NCBI RefSeq assembly: GCF_007570935.1
Contig: NZ_VLLR01000002.1
Coordinates: 1 to 64,000, forward strand
Origin: Lactobacillus sp. LL6
GTDB lineage: Bacteria > Bacillota > Bacilli > Lactobacillales > Lactobacillaceae
Direction of reading: 5' to 3'
Length of the DNA stretch: 64,000 nucleotides
Part shown: positions 8,657 through 18,596 of the stretch, in pieces
Layout: every line of letters starts with the position of its first letter
Position numbering within the stretch: the stretch's first letter is position 1
Position numbers and translations under genes: made by a program
The notes under the pieces: model-generated
Told to the model about the DNA's origin: nothing
The model's database searches: none
Seen by the model: the letters and a program-made list of their open reading frames with translations, nothing else

Positions 8657-11600
8657 TTATATATTTTGTCCTTTCAAGTTATTCTCATTTAATAGATTCA
8701 TTAACTTCAAGCGTTGATATTCATATCCAGAGTTTCCTAAGAAAGTGTTATTCCCTAAATCATACAAAAATGGTATTTCATAAAAAGTAACATTAGGTAA
8801 GTCTGAAACAGTATATGGAAGTGGGATTTTAGGTTGTATATCAGCACTACGTAAAACATTCATAAATATGTAATTAACATGTTCTACACCGTCAATGGAT
8901 GCTATTTTTGCTATTTTCTTTTTTCTTCCTTTGTTAAGATATAGTTTTCTAGTTTCAAACGCATATTTCCAGGTTTTTATATCAACAAGAGTGATATTAC
9001 TTGTAGTAGAATTAGAAGTTGCAAAATCTGCTACTTCTGGAAACTCTTTCAGTATTCCATCTAAAAAAATGTCATCAGTATAATTTATAAGCTGAAGATT
9101 GTATCCTTTACCACTAAGCTTTTTAATATTTTCATTAATATATACTGCTGCTTGCTCTCCAAGAAATCCCTGTAAATCTAAATAATAAGCATGTGTAGGT
9201 AAATAGGATTGAGAAGATACGTAATTATCCCAATTTATTTTTTTATTTAAAATCGGAATCAAAAAGCTTTTACGAGTATCTTGAATTATCTTTAGTTTGT
9301 TTTGTGGGATGTTTTCAATATCTGCTCTACCCTGAATTAAAGTATTAATCTCATCTCTTGAAAGCAAACTTTTTATAGTAGGTCGATTTATATTTAGCCA
9401 GTTTAAAAAGCCGGGTATTTTTAGTAAGCTTGCTATCATACCATTATTCGTTAAATTGACATGCAGTAATTGTTTATTATTAGAATATTGGTCCTTAGTA
9501 AATGGCTCACCAAATGTAAGATCTGTTATAAGATTATCTACTTTATTTTTCAAAATCCAATATTGATTATTTTCATGAACTGTATTATTATTGTTCCCTA
9601 CTTTCAAATATGCATGTTTCAGATAATCTGCGATTAAAATATCCACACCTCTATTATTTGTTAGGCTTGAATTACTCATCATACTCATAAAGTTTTGGTA
9701 TTTCAAAAATTCATTTTTTGAAAGCATCGGATTAGCTAATATAAAAGCACGCTTAAAAGAGTTTGCAACCCATTTTTCTTTTACTAGATAGTCATAATCT
9801 TCATTTTGAATTAAGCGTTTAACTTCATCACTAGTACGCTCAGCAGCATTTAGTCTTTGAATTTTATCGTAATCTACATCCTTTTTATATAAATTAGAAA
9901 TATCCTGATTAAAATCATTTTCTGTCATTGTTTCTTTAAAAATTGCATCTTCTAAAGTAGTTAAAAAGGGTAAAGCGCGTCGAAAATCTTTGAATGAATT
10001 GAATTGTAACAGATTTATATCATTAGTCCCAACTTTTTTAGAACATAACTCTTGATCTAGAAAAACTATTTGATTTAATCTATTCTTTGTCCTATTTAGT
10101 CGTCCTAGAGCTTGAGCTACAATCGTTGTCAAAACTAATTGGATAGCTTGTCTATTATACTGCTGAAACTGTACATCTTGTTTTAACAAGCTGTTTATTA
10201 AAATTTTATTGATTTCTTTATACGTAATTCCACCAACATCATGTAAACTTTTTAAGTCTAAAAGCAATAAAAATAAACTTTTTGGTTCTTTAGGATTATA
10301 AGTATTTATTATACTTGTGGGTTGTTCTAAATAGACCATATCCCAATCCTTAGTTGTATCTTTTTCCTTATCAACAGCTAATGAAACTAATTTTTGTTCT
10401 ATAGTAGAATCGTTTGGAATATGATAGTTTACATTTTGGCCTTTTGCCATTGTTGCATAAGTGGTAAAAATTATTTTGTTTTTTCCTTGTGATAACTCGT
10501 TATTTAATACTTTTTGATAGTGAGGAATGTTATCAGAACTTAAGAGTTCAAAAGATTGCAGTTTAAAATCCTTTGCAGTCCATGATTCAATCCACTCATT
10601 TAAAAACTCATAATTATTTATTTCACTATAGATACTTGCAATAGTTTTTATAGATTGAATTTGTACTTCGGTCAATGAATTATTAATAAAGAAAATTGCA
10701 GACCGATATTCTGGATGCTGGGCCATTTGATCTAAACATCTTAAAAGTACATTTATTCTCTTAATCCACCTCAATTCTTCAAACTCACCATTCTTATTTA
10801 AATCAAAATCAATATTTATTAGCTTTTCAGTAAAAATATTGACGGTCTCTTTCCCATAAAATAACTGTGCTAGCGCCATTAATAACTTAGTCCGCTTATT
10901 TTCATTAATTTTTGAAAGTGAATTTATAAAGTTTTCTTTTTCATTCAACATAAAAACTTTATTCATAGTTTCTAACATGGTAGGCATTATAGGATTGTTT
11001 TTAATAACTTTAGGAGATAAAAGAGATTTTTCATAATTCATTTTAGCTTTAATAGCTTTATAAAGTTCTTTACTTTTCGCTATTTTAAAATGATTAAACA
11101 AGTTTGTATTTAAATACTCCATTGAAAAATTTTTAGGATTATCTCTTAAATCTCCTAATGCATCAATACTAAATACTTTATATTTACTTGTAATATCAAG
11201 CCATAAACGTTCAGCACTATTTGGAATATAACCCCATTGAATTGAAATAGCTTGCGTGGTGTATACATAAAGAGAAAATACTGAAAAGCCCTGATTATCT
11301 AAAGACTTACTTGTCGTTCTATATGCATAATTTTTATTCAAATTACTATTAGCAGTATTAGCATAAAAATTATAAATATTATCATTTAAATTTAAATCAA
11401 TTAAAAGTTTAAATAATTCTAAATTATCATCATACTGTAAATTTGGAGGCAATATCTTCTCTAATTTACGGAACTTCGATCCAAAGGCTGCTTGAGATAA
11501 TTTAATAATAGTACTTCGAGTAGCCTTATTAAGCTCCCATACCATTTGGTCAAAAGGATAAATAGAATAATTACCTTTTTTATAAATTCTATTTAATTGC

Positions 11601-13081
11601 TCAGCTTGTTTAAATATTTCTTTATCAGATTGCTTATTATCTACTAAATTATTAGTTTTGAAATTGTAATAACAAATATCACGTAAAATAAGTCTATGCT
11701 TATTTTTAGAATCTCTTGTATCAATCCAAAATCGTGAAACATACCTTTTTTTGCCATTAATTTCTATTTTTATTTTATTAGTAGATAATGGTATATTGTA
11801 TCCTGTTGTTATAAACATCGTCTGTTTTCTTTTGGCTCCTACCAACATACTTGGACCAGCAAAGATTTTATTTATTAATTTATAGTTTTTAAATACTTCT
11901 TGTAGCCTTTTGGTAGCCTTTTTAACTACTGCTTTAGTTTCGCTTTCGTCTTCTCCTATGACCCCATCTGCAATATTATTAAAAGATAGATTAGCTAAAG
12001 GTGCAGAAGCATTTATTAAATCAATAGTTGCTGTTCCTTGTTCAGCCAAAATTTCATTTAAAGTTTCTTTAGTTTCTGTAAACTCATCTATAATAATTAC
12101 TGGATCAGCTTCAGTTTCTATAGCTTCATATAAAGAAGATTTTGTTTGTAAAATTAAATTTGATGGTAAAAATAATTTTTGGGTTGTCAAAATACTAATT
12201 GGACTAAAATTAATGGCAATTTGACTATACAGATCTCGAATAACTTGAAAATTATTATAAATAAATTTATATGCTTTAGTTAAATTCAGCTTACTCCGCA
12301 GATATATAAGTTTACTACCATTCAGTCCCAGCTTAATATGCGCATAACTTATATTAGCTAAATATTTTTTACTTATTTTAAAATAGATATGTTCAGGATT
12401 CTTTTTTTGCTCATATATTAATATTTTATACATAAGATCACGTAGAATATGAGTTAATTTTTTGTATTTTTTATCAAATTGTTCTTTAGTATAGTTTTTT
12501 AATTCTTTACTATATTGTCCTATTTCAAAATGCTTACGAAATATTGCAAAGTCAAATTCAGATAATATATCCTCAAATTTCTGATATGTAGCTTGATTTT
12601 TTAAATTTAAATTTTCTAAATTATTAGATATGGGTTTATCTCTGTCATTTTCATTACCAAAATCCACATATTGCTCAAAATCTTTTAAATAATAAGTGAG
12701 ATTTGGATTATCATATTTACCACTTGATAATACTGAATGGGTATTTTTTATAAAATTAATGCTGGCATCATCTTTGCTTTTTATTTCTGTAACATATTTT
12801 TGTATTTCTGGAGTAAAATCAGTTTTTTTAACTAAATTATTTTTCTTTTTAGATACATAAATTACTTGTGGTACCGAGATACCTTGAGAAAGTGCTTTTT
12901 TCACTTTTTCTTCTCCAAAGCTTATTGCAGAATAACTTTTCCCAATTCCTGTTGGAGCAGCAAAACATATTTGTCCATAATGTCTTCCCAAACTATTTGT
13001 ATTAAGAGAATTTAAATATCCTTCCTCTTTGTTATATAACTTAAGCATCTCATTACTAGTTTCTTTTTGACTAAATAGCAT
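8657..13081 (-). CDS. Giant SF2-type helicase with C-terminal PD-(D/E)xK-like nuclease
   Basis: A 1474-aa ATPase with a strong ribosome site (AAAGGAG). Helicase motifs visible: Walker A APTGIGKS (K48), motif Ia-like PQVIYVSKKKNN, Walker B VIIIDEFTE (D332/E333), a motif V-like FTTYATMAKGQNV, and motif VI QALGRLNR (about 990-997). The C-terminal part has a nuclease-like set: GFLGE (E1309), VADF (D1352) and VDIKTW (D1367/K1369), the E...D...D-x-K order of restriction-endonuclease folds. No HD domain is present, so it is not Cas3. It is the middle gene of the operon, 15 bases after the DUF3800 gene and zero bases before the 777-aa gene. The role proposed (unwinding and cutting invader nucleic acid) is inference. 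Confidence 0.7.
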   Translation of the reverse strand: MLFSQKETSNEMLKLYNKEEGYLNSLNTNSLGRHYGQICFAAPTGIGKSYSAISFGEEKVKKALSQGISVPQVIYVSKKKNNLVKKTDFTPEIQKYVTEIKSKDDASINFIKNTHSVLSSGKYDNPNLTYYLKDFEQYVDFGNENDRDKPISNNLENLNLKNQATYQKFEDILSEFDFAIFRKHFEIGQYSKELKNYTKEQFDKKYKKLTHILRDLMYKILIYEQKKNPEHIYFKISKKYLANISYAHIKLGLNGSKLIYLRSKLNLTKAYKFIYNNFQVIRDLYSQIAINFSPISILTTQKLFLPSNLILQTKSSLYEAIETEADPVIIIDEFTETKETLNEILAEQGTATIDLINASAPLANLSFNNIADGVIGEDESETKAVVKKATKRLQEVFKNYKLINKIFAGPSMLVGAKRKQTMFITTGYNIPLSTNKIKIEINGKKRYVSRFWIDTRDSKNKHRLILRDICYYNFKTNNLVDNKQSDKEIFKQAEQLNRIYKKGNYSIYPFDQMVWELNKATRSTIIKLSQAAFGSKFRKLEKILPPNLQYDDNLELFKLLIDLNLNDNIYNFYANTANSNLNKNYAYRTTSKSLDNQGFSVFSLYVYTTQAISIQWGYIPNSAERLWLDITSKYKVFSIDALGDLRDNPKNFSMEYLNTNLFNHFKIAKSKELYKAIKAKMNYEKSLLSPKVIKNNPIMPTMLETMNKVFMLNEKENFINSLSKINENKRTKLLMALAQLFYGKETVNIFTEKLINIDFDLNKNGEFEELRWIKRINVLLRCLDQMAQHPEYRSAIFFINNSLTEVQIQSIKTIASIYSEINNYEFLNEWIESWTAKDFKLQSFELLSSDNIPHYQKVLNNELSQGKNKIIFTTYATMAKGQNVNYHIPNDSTIEQKLVSLAVDKEKDTTKDWDMVYLEQPTSIINTYNPKEPKSLFLLLLDLKSLHDVGGITYKEINKILINSLLKQDVQFQQYNRQAIQLVLTTIVAQALGRLNRTKNRLNQIVFLDQELCSKKVGTNDINLLQFNSFKDFRRALPFLTTLEDAIFKETMTENDFNQDISNLYKKDVDYDKIQRLNAAERTSDEVKRLIQNEDYDYLVKEKWVANSFKRAFILANPMLSKNEFLKYQNFMSMMSNSSLTNNRGVDILIADYLKHAYLKVGNNNNTVHENNQYWILKNKVDNLITDLTFGEPFTKDQYSNNKQLLHVNLTNNGMIASLLKIPGFLNWLNINRPTIKSLLSRDEINTLIQGRADIENIPQNKLKIIQDTRKSFLIPILNKKINWDNYVSSQSYLPTHAYYLDLQGFLGEQAAVYINENIKKLSGKGYNLQLINYTDDIFLDGILKEFPEVADFATSNSTTSNITLVDIKTWKYAFETRKLYLNKGRKKKIAKIASIDGVEHVNYIFMNVLRSADIQPKIPLPYTVSDLPNVTFYEIPFLYDLGNNTFLGNSGYEYQRLKLMNLLNENNLKGQNI

Positions 13082-13096
13082 TTTTGCCTTTCTCCT

Positions 13097-14326
13097 TTAC
13101 TTATTTAATATTTGTAAAATATTTCTATTAAAATACTTCAATCCACGATTAAAAGTGTCATACTCTTCTTTTTTTACGACCTTTTGAACACTCTCAATAT
13201 TTGTGGTGATCTGAATAATTGTTTTGTGATAGTTTTTATCTTTGACTTTATTACTAAATTGCAAAATAAACTCATTAGCGTTCAACCCATTAATTAACGC
13301 AAGCGGCTTTAAAGTTTTATTTAGCATATTAATTTCTTCTAAAATCCGCTTTCTTTTCGAACTAAGAGTTACATTATTACAATCTGTTAAGATTCTATAT
13401 GCTAAAGAAATCGTCGACGATAAATTATGATTAATTATTATTCTTTTATAGAATCTATTTATTTTTATTCTTAAACTTTTAATATTGTAATACCATTTTT
13501 GAGAATATTGGAGATTTGGGAGTTCTTCTGCGTCAGGTCCTAATAACAATCTCGTGTAAGCCACGTATCCAAATAGTTTTAAAAATATTTGATCTTGTTT
13601 TAACTTTTCTGGACCTTTTTCTAGTAAATAGGCAAAAGGAATAATCTTTACTTTTTCATTAGTTTTAATATAGCTGCACTCTTTCCTGTATGCTCCAGCT
13701 AACATATCTGCAAGTTGGATTCCATAAGATTGCTTGCTGTCAAGCACATGATAAGTAAAAATATATTTTAAATTTTGTGTCGAAATTTCATTTGCCATTT
13801 TTCCAAGCAACTCCTGACTATAACTTACATACGGATTAATTCCATTCCGGCTCGTCTGATCTATCAAAATATTAAATTTCACATAATGTGTAGTTGCATC
13901 AACTTTTATCGCTTTAACTAACCTTTTTACAGGTGCAATATATGATCTTAGATCCAACGCTAAAGATAAAGCTTGCTTATTATGTTCAAAAGAATCTAAC
14001 ATATATGCCGGGCGTGAAAAGATCAAACTTTTAGTCAAATATTTTTTACTGTTTTTTAAAATATTTCGATTTTCTTTATCAGATACATTAGTACTTTTTA
14101 TCTCTGCACCTTTTCTCGATTTATACACATATTGAAAATAATATTTATTAAATTTTTTTATATTACAAACAGGAATTACACAAAAAGCCGTAATAAATTG
14201 TTCTGGAAAAGCATGTTCGTCTATATGACGATAGGTAATACTTTCATCGATATAAATGTTATATTCTTCAGAACGCATTAATAGTAGGGGCTGTTTCAAT
14301 GTGGTAGTTAATAATTTTATTGCCAT
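13097..14326 (-). CDS. DUF3800 family protein, first gene of candidate defence operon
   Basis: A 409-aa protein with DUF3800 hallmarks: YNIYIDES (D27-E28-S29), a middle strand FNILIDQTS, and QLADMLAGAYRKE near residue 215. In this family these acidic residues form a putative RNase H-like metal site. About 190 C-terminal residues beyond the domain are helical and unrecognised. The start at 14326 is preceded by a GAGG ribosome site; the internal MRSEEY start has none. An extended -10-like TGTGATAAT lies about 50 bases upstream. DUF3800 genes often accompany mobile or defence loci. Confidence 0.75.
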   Translation of the reverse strand: MAIKLLTTTLKQPLLLMRSEEYNIYIDESITYRHIDEHAFPEQFITAFCVIPVCNIKKFNKYYFQYVYKSRKGAEIKSTNVSDKENRNILKNSKKYLTKSLIFSRPAYMLDSFEHNKQALSLALDLRSYIAPVKRLVKAIKVDATTHYVKFNILIDQTSRNGINPYVSYSQELLGKMANEISTQNLKYIFTYHVLDSKQSYGIQLADMLAGAYRKECSYIKTNEKVKIIPFAYLLEKGPEKLKQDQIFLKLFGYVAYTRLLLGPDAEELPNLQYSQKWYYNIKSLRIKINRFYKRIIINHNLSSTISLAYRILTDCNNVTLSSKRKRILEEINMLNKTLKPLALINGLNANEFILQFSNKVKDKNYHKTIIQITTNIESVQKVVKKEEYDTFNRGLKYFNRNILQILNK

Positions 14327-14680
14327 GATTATAACCTCAAATGTATGTTTGCTTTATCGCGTTCTTAAATTATCACAAATAAGTTTTTGTTTTACTAGAC
14401 TAGACATTCAATATTGTTTCTGATATATAGAACAAGTTTTCAGGAGTCATATATATTTGCTAATTTGCTATAAAATACTAAATATAGACAATTTAAAAAT
14501 ATAGTATTTAAATCCTTCTTTTTATAAAAAAATAACCCAATCACTCAAAATAGTTGTAAATAAATATCTTGAGTCATTGGATTTTTTACATAGAAAATAA
14601 ATAATTAAATCATTTTATCAAAAACAATTTATAATATTTTTCGTAATTACAATTAGCAATAAATAAAAAGGAGTAATTAT
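14327..14680. promoter_or_regulatory. Divergent intergenic region with insulating hairpin
   Basis: This 354-bp gap separates the leftward three-gene operon from the rightward 451-aa gene and must hold both promoters. It is extremely AT-rich. A 12-bp inverted repeat with one mismatch (14537-14548 with 14569-14580, 20-base loop) is flanked by T-runs on both strands. It could insulate the two units or shape a short RNA. No gene is seen. Confidence 0.45.
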
Positions 14681-16036
14681 ATGGAATCTTCAAAATATTG
14701 GTATGGAACGGTTTATTCTAAACATTTATATTCAAAAGATTTAATTAACTTTCCACAATTAGATTATGCTTTTATTGGACCAAAACATACTAATTGTAGT
14801 ACTAAGCCTTCAATAAAGTTTCCGCAAGGCAATAAAAAGGATCCACATTTTATTATCTATTTAAAGCTTAAAAATAAGCTTACTAAGCAAAAAATTATTG
14901 ATTGGTTTGAAGAAAGGAACATAATTATTAAATACTTACATAATTCCTTTGAAAATTTAGAAGCCAATAATATTATTAGATTAACTAAAGGTATTAAGCA
15001 AGGGCATCTTGAGTATTATGATTTTAGCAAAATACGTATAGTTAATAAAAGTAATGTTTTATTTGACTATCGTGAATTTTTTCCTCATCAAACTTTCACT
15101 AAAACAGCTTTAAAACGTGAACGTGATTGGACTGACAAATGTTTAACCTATTTACCAGCTTCTCATGAACGTAAAGAATTTAACTTTCAATATGGATCTG
15201 TAATGTCTGATGTATGGTCGATATATATTATTAAAAAATTAGAAGCTCAAGAGCCAATTAAATCTATTTTAGCCAAAAAACGAAGTCCTGAAGCTAAATT
15301 AAAACGAAAAAAATCGGCTAAAAAGCGTCAACAAACTATCCTTAATAAAGAAAAGCACCTGGCTGAACAATATAACGAAAAAATGATAGCTACTTATAAT
15401 TTTCTTCCTGACTTTGAACGGGAGCTCGCTCTTATTCTGGCAAAATTACAAGTTTTAAATCATTTAGCAAAATCTCTTCAAAACTGGAAAATTATTGAAA
15501 AAAGTCATCAAAAAAGTGCTAGTAAAATGATTAAAATATTAACTGAAAAATACAATTCTTCTGAAATTTATGAATTAAAAAATCAAGTTTTAAATAAAAT
15601 TTTCAATAATTATTCTCATTATCTAAAACTATGTGCATATCGTCCTGAAAAAGCTAATAAATACTTTGTACACTATTGTGATATACATAATTCTGACCGA
15701 CATTTAAGTAAAACTTCTTTATTAGACTATCTATTTGCCAATTATCAAGAAATTGATCATTGTCACAACTGTCATGTTGAAATAATTAAAGATTATTATG
15801 CTTGCTATAATTTTGAAGTTTCATTAAATCCAAACATATATTTTAATTTTCACATTCCTTATCCAGTAGGAAAAGATAACTATCCTAATCTTCACAAGCT
15901 GCCTAAAATTCGCCAAATTCCAAATGAAAACGGTCCGTATTTTTTTGGTCGAGAATCAAATAATTATGAAAATAATTATGCTGTTCATTATAATCTTTTG
16001 ACCGACATTAAAAATTGGCTCAAAAAAGCAAACTAA
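14681..16036 (+). CDS. Unknown 451-aa protein divergent from the candidate defence operon
   Basis: Start supported by an AAAGGAG ribosome site. It contains a Lys-rich predicted coiled coil near residues 190-240 (KRSPEAKLKRKKSAKKRQQ) and a Cys/His cluster near 365 (HCHNCHVEIIKDYYAC), which could bind a metal. No known domain is recognised. It is as AT-rich as the operon opposite and may belong to the same island as a regulator or accessory gene, which is inference from position only. A hairpin terminator at 16061-16092 follows. Confidence 0.6.
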   Translation: MESSKYWYGTVYSKHLYSKDLINFPQLDYAFIGPKHTNCSTKPSIKFPQGNKKDPHFIIYLKLKNKLTKQKIIDWFEERNIIIKYLHNSFENLEANNIIRLTKGIKQGHLEYYDFSKIRIVNKSNVLFDYREFFPHQTFTKTALKRERDWTDKCLTYLPASHERKEFNFQYGSVMSDVWSIYIIKKLEAQEPIKSILAKKRSPEAKLKRKKSAKKRQQTILNKEKHLAEQYNEKMIATYNFLPDFERELALILAKLQVLNHLAKSLQNWKIIEKSHQKSASKMIKILTEKYNSSEIYELKNQVLNKIFNNYSHYLKLCAYRPEKANKYFVHYCDIHNSDRHLSKTSLLDYLFANYQEIDHCHNCHVEIIKDYYACYNFEVSLNPNIYFNFHIPYPVGKDNYPNLHKLPKIRQIPNENGPYFFGRESNNYENNYAVHYNLLTDIKNWLKKAN

Positions 16037-16054
16037 AATCATTTTTACTGAAAA

Positions 16055-16105
16055 ATAAATATGAACCTTGAGTTTTCAACCTCAAAGTTCATATATATTT
16101 TTGTT
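16055..16105. terminator. Bidirectional hairpin terminator
   Basis: Stem ATGAACCTTGAG (16061-16072) with CTCAAAGTTCAT (16081-16092). The single mismatch on the plus strand becomes a G-U pair on the minus strand. T-rich tails flank both sides. It lies between the convergent unknown gene and NADH oxidase gene. Confidence 0.65.
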
Positions 16106-16116
16106 CAGAGCATTAA

Positions 16117-17484
16117 TTAAACTATTTGATTATAATTTAATGCTTTTTGAGCAGCTAAATTAATTATATTCCATTGTTTATCAAAACTTGGTGAGAAGAA
16201 GAAATCGGCTTCAGCTAAATCTTCCAAGGTCAGTTTTTCTCTAATTGCTAAGCTGAGTACATTAGCTTGTGCAGTAATATCATAGCTGGATAAAGTTGAT
16301 CCACCAAGAACTTGGTGACTTTCAGCATTATATACAATTGAAAGATATGCTTCTGGATTATCTTTTTCAGGAATATAGGCTGGTCTGAGGTGGTCTTTAA
16401 AGACTACTTCACATGCATTAATACCAGCACGTTCTGCCATTTTTTCACTTAAGCCAGTTGTAACCGCATGCATATCAAAAGCTTCTAATACTTGCGCACC
16501 AACAATTCCTGCAAAAGGACGAGACGGAGTCGTTTCAAATAAATGTTCTACAACATATTGAGCTTCATGGCGAGCTGCAATTGCTGAAGGAATTGGAACA
16601 CGACGGTTAGCAGGAATACTAAATGGAAAGACAGCGTCCCCAATTGCATAAATATCAGGAGCACTTGTTCTAAAGTATTCGTCGGTTTTAATATATCCAT
16701 TATCATATAATTCAACTGTGCCATCTAACCACTGAGTATTAGGACTAACACCAACAGCAATAATTACTAAGTCAGTCTTAATATCACCATTATTAGTCTT
16801 CACTGTATCTACTTTTTTATCACCGCCAAAACCAACAACCTTAGTTTCCATGGCTAAGTTAACACCATTTTTAGTTAAAACTTTTTCGAATACATCTGTA
16901 TATGTATTATTTAAATAATTCTCAAGTGGCTTCTTACCTGAATCAATCAAGGTTACATTTTTACCGGCTTTAGCCATTACTTCCGCAGCAGCAATACCAT
17001 TACCTGCACCAATAATTGCTACATTATGAATTGAGTCATCTTTTTGAGCAGCATCTATTTTTTTAACCCAGTCATATCCACGCATTAAGTAAATATTTTC
17101 CAAATCTGCCCCTGGTAAGGATAGTTTGGCAGGATTTACACCGGATGAAATAATTAGCTTATCATATGGAAATTTAGCTTCTTCACCAGTTTTAACATTT
17201 TTAGCAGTGACCGTATTCTCAAAGGTATTAATACTTACTGCTTTAGTATTGTTATAGAGGTGTCCATTTTTATTTTGTAATTGATTTGATCTAAAATTCC
17301 GTACATCATTAATGCCAGTAGTTTTTCCTTCTAAATAGAGCTTCATTCCACAAGACATAAATGAGACATAATCCGATTGCTCTAATAATGTAACATCTAC
17401 ATTTTGATAATGATTTAAAATTTCAAATGCGGCTTCATGACCACCATGTGAAGCACCAACAATAACTACTTTACGCTTTTCCAT
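16117..17484 (-). CDS. nox: FAD-dependent NADH oxidase / CoA-disulfide-reductase family
   Basis: A 455-aa pyridine nucleotide-disulfide oxidoreductase. The FAD-binding GASHGGHEAA lies at the N-terminus, the redox-active cysteine is C45 in SFMSCGMKLYLEG, the NADH-binding GAGNGIAAAEV is in the middle, the FAD motif YAIGDAVF is near residue 285, and a C-terminal dimerisation domain ends the protein. This is the single-cysteine class that includes water-forming NADH oxidases, which regenerate NAD+ with oxygen in lactobacilli. Start follows an AAGGGG ribosome site, 18 bases after the Rossmann-fold gene, so the two form an operon. Confidence 0.85.
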   Translation of the reverse strand: MEKRKVVIVGASHGGHEAAFEILNHYQNVDVTLLEQSDYVSFMSCGMKLYLEGKTTGINDVRNFRSNQLQNKNGHLYNNTKAVSINTFENTVTAKNVKTGEEAKFPYDKLIISSGVNPAKLSLPGADLENIYLMRGYDWVKKIDAAQKDDSIHNVAIIGAGNGIAAAEVMAKAGKNVTLIDSGKKPLENYLNNTYTDVFEKVLTKNGVNLAMETKVVGFGGDKKVDTVKTNNGDIKTDLVIIAVGVSPNTQWLDGTVELYDNGYIKTDEYFRTSAPDIYAIGDAVFPFSIPANRRVPIPSAIAARHEAQYVVEHLFETTPSRPFAGIVGAQVLEAFDMHAVTTGLSEKMAERAGINACEVVFKDHLRPAYIPEKDNPEAYLSIVYNAESHQVLGGSTLSSYDITAQANVLSLAIREKLTLEDLAEADFFFSPSFDKQWNIINLAAQKALNYNQIV

Positions 17485-17502
17485 AAAAGTTACCCCTTCT
17501 AT

Positions 17503-18150
17503 CTACTTGTTAGCTACAGTAATTCTTTCTCTTGAATGTTGTGGATCAACTATTTCTTTAATTACAACTTCAGCCATAGTTCCAGATGTTAACTTAGAAT
17601 CACCTGAGTTATTATAAAGTAATTCATCTTTACCTATAATGTAGTCAGTTGCTGGACCAGCTTCAAATTGCATTGCTGGAGAAATTCCTAACCAATCAAC
17701 ATCATTAATCCCTTCAAGATATTCAAGCTCTTTTAATTGTTGAACCGGAGTATTAATCCAAGCATCTGATCCAGGAAGAGACTTAATATCTTCAACTACT
17801 CTATGATGATCTTCACCAGTGTGAAGACTACCTGCGCCTAAAATGAAAATTACTCTAATATTGTTTCTTCTAGCAATACTAATCAATTTTTCAGCTAAAC
17901 GAAGATGCGCTGCTGCATTATCTGGAGTAGTTCCAAAAGCATCAACAATTACATCGAATTGGTTAAGCATACTTTCTGGCATATCAAGAATATCACCAGC
18001 AATTAAGTCAACATCATCACCCAATATTTCATGAGCTTTCTTTTCATTTCTAATAATTCCAACCGGAGTTAAATCTGAATTTTCTTGAGCAGCCTTGAAG
18101 ATTGCGCTGCCTGCCATGCCTGAGGCACCAATAATACCTATTCTTTTCAT
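17503..18150 (-). CDS. NAD(P)-binding Rossmann-fold protein (NmrA/atypical SDR)
   Basis: A 215-aa protein with the nucleotide-binding start RIGIIGASGMAGSAI and DVDLIAGDILD, typical of atypical short-chain dehydrogenases that act as NAD(P)H-flavin or quinone reductases or redox sensors. An AAGGAG ribosome site precedes the ATG. It is first in a two-gene unit with the NADH-oxidase-like gene, which suggests a joint role in redox balance or oxygen response (inference). Confidence 0.8.
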   Translation of the reverse strand: MKRIGIIGASGMAGSAIFKAAQENSDLTPVGIIRNEKKAHEILGDDVDLIAGDILDMPESMLNQFDVIVDAFGTTPDNAAAHLRLAEKLISIARRNNIRVIFILGAGSLHTGEDHHRVVEDIKSLPGSDAWINTPVQQLKELEYLEGINDVDWLGISPAMQFEAGPATDYIIGKDELLYNNSGDSKLTSGTMAEVVIKEIVDPQHSRERITVANK

Positions 18151-18317
18151 AATAATCTCCTTTTGTTAACGTCTTGAATACACTTTCAGCATAACACTAA
18201 TTTATCAATTTTTTTAATAATAAGCCTTAAAAGCGTTACCATTTATTAAAAAAGGTGTTAAAATAATAACTGGAGCTACTAATATAGTAACTCCTCAATT
18301 CCCATATCTTTTCAGAT

Positions 18318-18440
18318 ATATTCCATATTTTTATTTAATTCATATTTATTTTAGCAAGATTCACCTCTAAATATTGCTAAAAGTTATATCACTCATATTC
18401 ATATAAATAAAAGGAAGGCCTATGTGACCTTCCTTTTATT
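18318..18440. repeat. attL: left copy of the 123-bp attachment repeat
   Basis: Matches 61993-62115 at 122 of 123 positions (G18418 versus A62093). It contains a perfect 9-bp inverted pair TTTTAGCAA/TTGCTAAAA (18349-18357 and 18374-18382), a likely core-type binding site for the integrase. It also holds a complete terminator hairpin AAAAGGAAGG...CCTTCCTTTT near its right end. The exact crossover point within the repeat cannot be seen. Confidence 0.9.
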
Positions 18441-18575
18441 ACTCCTGCAAGGGTTTAAAGAGATTTTTAATTTTATTTTAGAAAATTATGCGAAGCCGTA
18501 ATAACTTATTTCTTAAAAATTTAAAAAATCAAAAAATTACTTTTATTCCCTCTCATTCTCCCATTTTCTATGAGC

Positions 18576-18596
18576 TTTACGGATTTTTTACGGATT
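18576..18596 (+). repeat. Integrase arm-type sites, left arm
   Basis: Two direct copies of TTTACGGATT at 18576-18585 and 18587-18596, spaced 11 bp. The same pair, with the same 11-bp step and orientation, occurs at 61890-61910 on the other prophage end. After excision both pairs flank the attP core, as expected for arm-type sites of a tyrosine integrase. Confidence 0.7.

Noticed and set aside
8657-13081. Large helicase as Cas3 or Cas10-type CRISPR effector
   Set aside because: No HD domain or palm-type GGDD motif, and the cas genes are about 49 kb away on the far side of the prophage (about 5 kb without it), in a separate unit.
18349-18382. Inverted repeat next to the cas genes as a degenerate CRISPR repeat
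   Set aside because: It occurs once per att copy only, without spacers; it fits an integrase core site better.
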